Of a stretch of 64,000 bases of DNA, positions 63,377 through 64,000 are shown piece after piece. A program made the position numbers and the translations under genes. The DNA is from Corynebacterium massiliense DSM 45435 (GTDB lineage: Bacteria > Actinomycetota > Actinomycetes > Mycobacteriales > Mycobacteriaceae), in assembly GCF_028609805.1 (NCBI RefSeq), contig NZ_CP063189.1, positions 1,922,001-1,986,000 on the forward strand, in the 5' to 3' direction. The notes beneath the pieces are model-generated. The model was not told the DNA's origin and made no database searches. It was given only the letters and a program-made list of their open reading frames with translations. Position 1 is the stretch's first letter. Each line of letters opens with the position of its first letter.

Positions 63377-64000
<624 letters not shown>

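Overview
The window is high-G+C actinobacterial DNA and most probably comes from a host-associated Corynebacterium. Evidence: the order ppa / dacB-tilS-hpt-ftsH-folE-folP-folB-folK-DUF3180 followed by DUF6779, DUF2520 and a panC-like gene; the order groEL / porA-like mini-gene / ppk2; two YhgE/Pip proteins; a cutinase and secreted SGNH esterases; and a corynebacterial type of ArsR. The species cannot be named from the sequence alone.

Layout. 1-18.3 kb: the end of a pyrimidine operon (pyrB, pyrC), then arginine deiminase (ADI) pathway genes in two blocks, yfcC/arcB/arcC (2.1-6.5 kb) and arcD-arcA (15.4-18.2 kb). Between them lie lysS, two secreted alkaline phosphatases (phoX and a PhoA type) that share 11-bp-periodic PHO-box-like promoters, gltS and a VOC dioxygenase-like gene. 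18.4-22.7 kb: two tandem IS481-family elements joined through 16-bp direct repeats copied from the 3' end of a tRNA-Arg(ACG) gene; the first is interrupted by an IS256-family element. 22.7-25.1 kb: tRNA-Arg, argR and argS. 25.2-37.8 kb: pantothenate-like, folate, ftsH, hpt, tilS and dacB genes, with ppa divergent. 38.1-42.8 kb: two YhgE/Pip membrane proteins. 42.9-50.9 kb: an island of visibly lower G+C with a cutinase, an acyl-CoA-synthetase-like ligase, a P450 BM3-type fused P450/reductase (CYP102-like), an unreported 50-aa ORF, an SGNH esterase and a divergent MarR regulator. 50.9-54.9 kb: a Pls/PosA-type nonribosomal peptide synthetase-like protein. 55.5-57 kb: an arsenite exporter divergent from a frameshifted arsR. 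57.2-57.7 kb: a small RelE/ParE-like toxin-antitoxin pair. 57.8-64 kb: a metallophosphoesterase, a TM2 protein, ppk2, an SGNH esterase, a PorA-sized mini-gene and the 3' end of groEL.

How the genes fit together. ArcA, ArcB and ArcC form the complete ADI route (arginine to citrulline to ornithine plus carbamoyl phosphate to ATP). Two candidate antiporters accompany them, and argR, argS and tRNA-Arg lie close by. PhoX, the PhoA-type enzyme, PPK2 and pyrophosphatase point to active phosphate management. The low-G+C island reads as a fatty-acid or lipid-ester processing unit: secreted esterases, fatty-acid hydroxylase, acyl activation and a MarR switch.

The strongest candidates for something undescribed are (i) the MarR/CYP102/ligase/esterase island with its small ORF, (ii) the tRNA-Arg-targeted tandem IS481 array, (iii) the strongly structured 5' leaders of arcB and arcD, (iv) a 135-aa repeat protein lacking any basic residue, and (v) a PanC-like protein that has lost its catalytic motifs.
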